NCBI RefSeq assembly: GCF_029240175.1
Contig: NZ_JARBTM010000001.1
Span: forward strand, 62,001 to 126,000
Source of the DNA: Anaerosolibacter sp.
GTDB taxonomy: Bacteria; Bacillota; Clostridia; Peptostreptococcales; Thermotaleaceae
Length of the DNA stretch: 64,000 bases
Direction of reading: 5' to 3'
The position numbers and the translations under genes were made by a program. Numbering within the stretch: the stretch's first letter is position 1; the number at the start of each line of letters is the position of its first letter. The notes beneath the pieces were generated by a model. It was not told where the DNA came from and made no database searches. It was given only the letters and a program-made list of their open reading frames with translations. This document shows positions 63,967 through 64,000 of this stretch, piece after piece.

Positions 63967-64000
63967 ATGAATCCAGTGATTTGTATTGATGGTGTTGTAG
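63967..64000 (+). CDS. start of an unidentified gene cut by the window end
   Basis: ATG at 63967 with GAAGGAGAGAGAGG directly upstream; 11 codons are visible (MNPVICIDGVV). The ribosome binding site is strong and the preceding bases contain AT-rich promoter-like sequence. Too short to name. Confidence 0.5.
   Translation, partial: MNPVICIDGVV

Noticed and set aside
1-64000. tRNA or rRNA genes, CRISPR arrays, intact insertion sequences or prophage
   Set aside because: No TTCGANTC-type T-loop with a fitting acceptor stem, no regularly spaced direct repeats and no transposase or phage frames were found by eye on either strand.

Overview
The window looks like a low-GC, anaerobic, spore-forming-type Firmicute of the class Clostridia. 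The closest feel is the Alkaliphilus/Natronincola group, but that placement is inference from gene content, not a database match. The grounds are AGGAGG-type ribosome binding sites before almost every gene, AT-rich intergenic DNA, the split glycine decarboxylase (gcvPA plus gcvPB), DUF3842, a TM1266-like hydrogenase regulator, HelD, and guanine, glycine and lysine riboswitches.

Layout. 1-3274 is a ribose-type sugar ABC transporter (periplasmic-type binding lipoprotein cut by the window edge, permease, double ATPase). It is preceded on the same strand by a regulatory block, 3543-7635: a YesN-type response regulator, a YesM-type kinase with no extracellular sensor domain, and a degenerate RbsA-like protein that has lost its ATPase motifs. 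7881-10979 holds a split permease pair, an HD-GYP protein and a Fur-box-controlled diguanylate cyclase interrupted by one in-frame TAA. 11240-13175 is purKE under a guanine riboswitch. 13449-16592 is a TetR regulator with a perfect 16-bp operator and a rifampicin-phosphotransferase-like enzyme. 17823-20938 is a CbiM/CbiQ/CbiO-type nickel or cobalt ECF transporter plus DUF3842.

23779-30370 is a full glycine cleavage and lipoylation operon (gcvT, gcvH, gcvPA, gcvPB, an unrecognised 99-residue ORF, lipB, lipA) under a tandem glycine riboswitch. The 99-residue ORF carries an in-frame TGA that makes a Cys-x-x-Sec motif, with a plausible bacterial SECIS hairpin just downstream. This is the most interesting object in the window: a candidate selenoprotein inside a glycine cleavage operon. 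30484-34974 is glutamate synthase large subunit (gltB), without gltD beside it.

35369-46414 is a mixed accessory stretch: NagZ, a nitrilase-family amidase, a LysM-CAP protein, DegV and a methyladenine glycosylase, followed by a zone of gene decay. Three loci within 6 kb have lost their middle or their 3' part: a glycolipid glycosyltransferase truncated into a phospholipase C gene, an EAL-CBS-GGDEF remnant, and an Hsp18 remnant. A PhoB-like response regulator lies in the same zone.

47430-50446 is a lysine-riboswitch operon of an FAD-dependent oxidoreductase and a 12-helix-type permease, a gene pair not obviously linked to known lysine genes. 50929-64000 holds a LysR regulator, HelD, DUF92, a CoA-type Nudix hydrolase, a homocysteine methyltransferase, two HAD nucleotidase-like proteins, a YhaN/YhaO (SbcC/SbcD-like) pair and CvfB. 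Three copies of a dispersed element (36641-36756, 51847-52155, 58207-58326) built from degenerate GRYYRA hexamers in inverted orientation, each bounded by a small hairpin, sit in intergenic gaps and look like a mobile or terminator-like repeat family.
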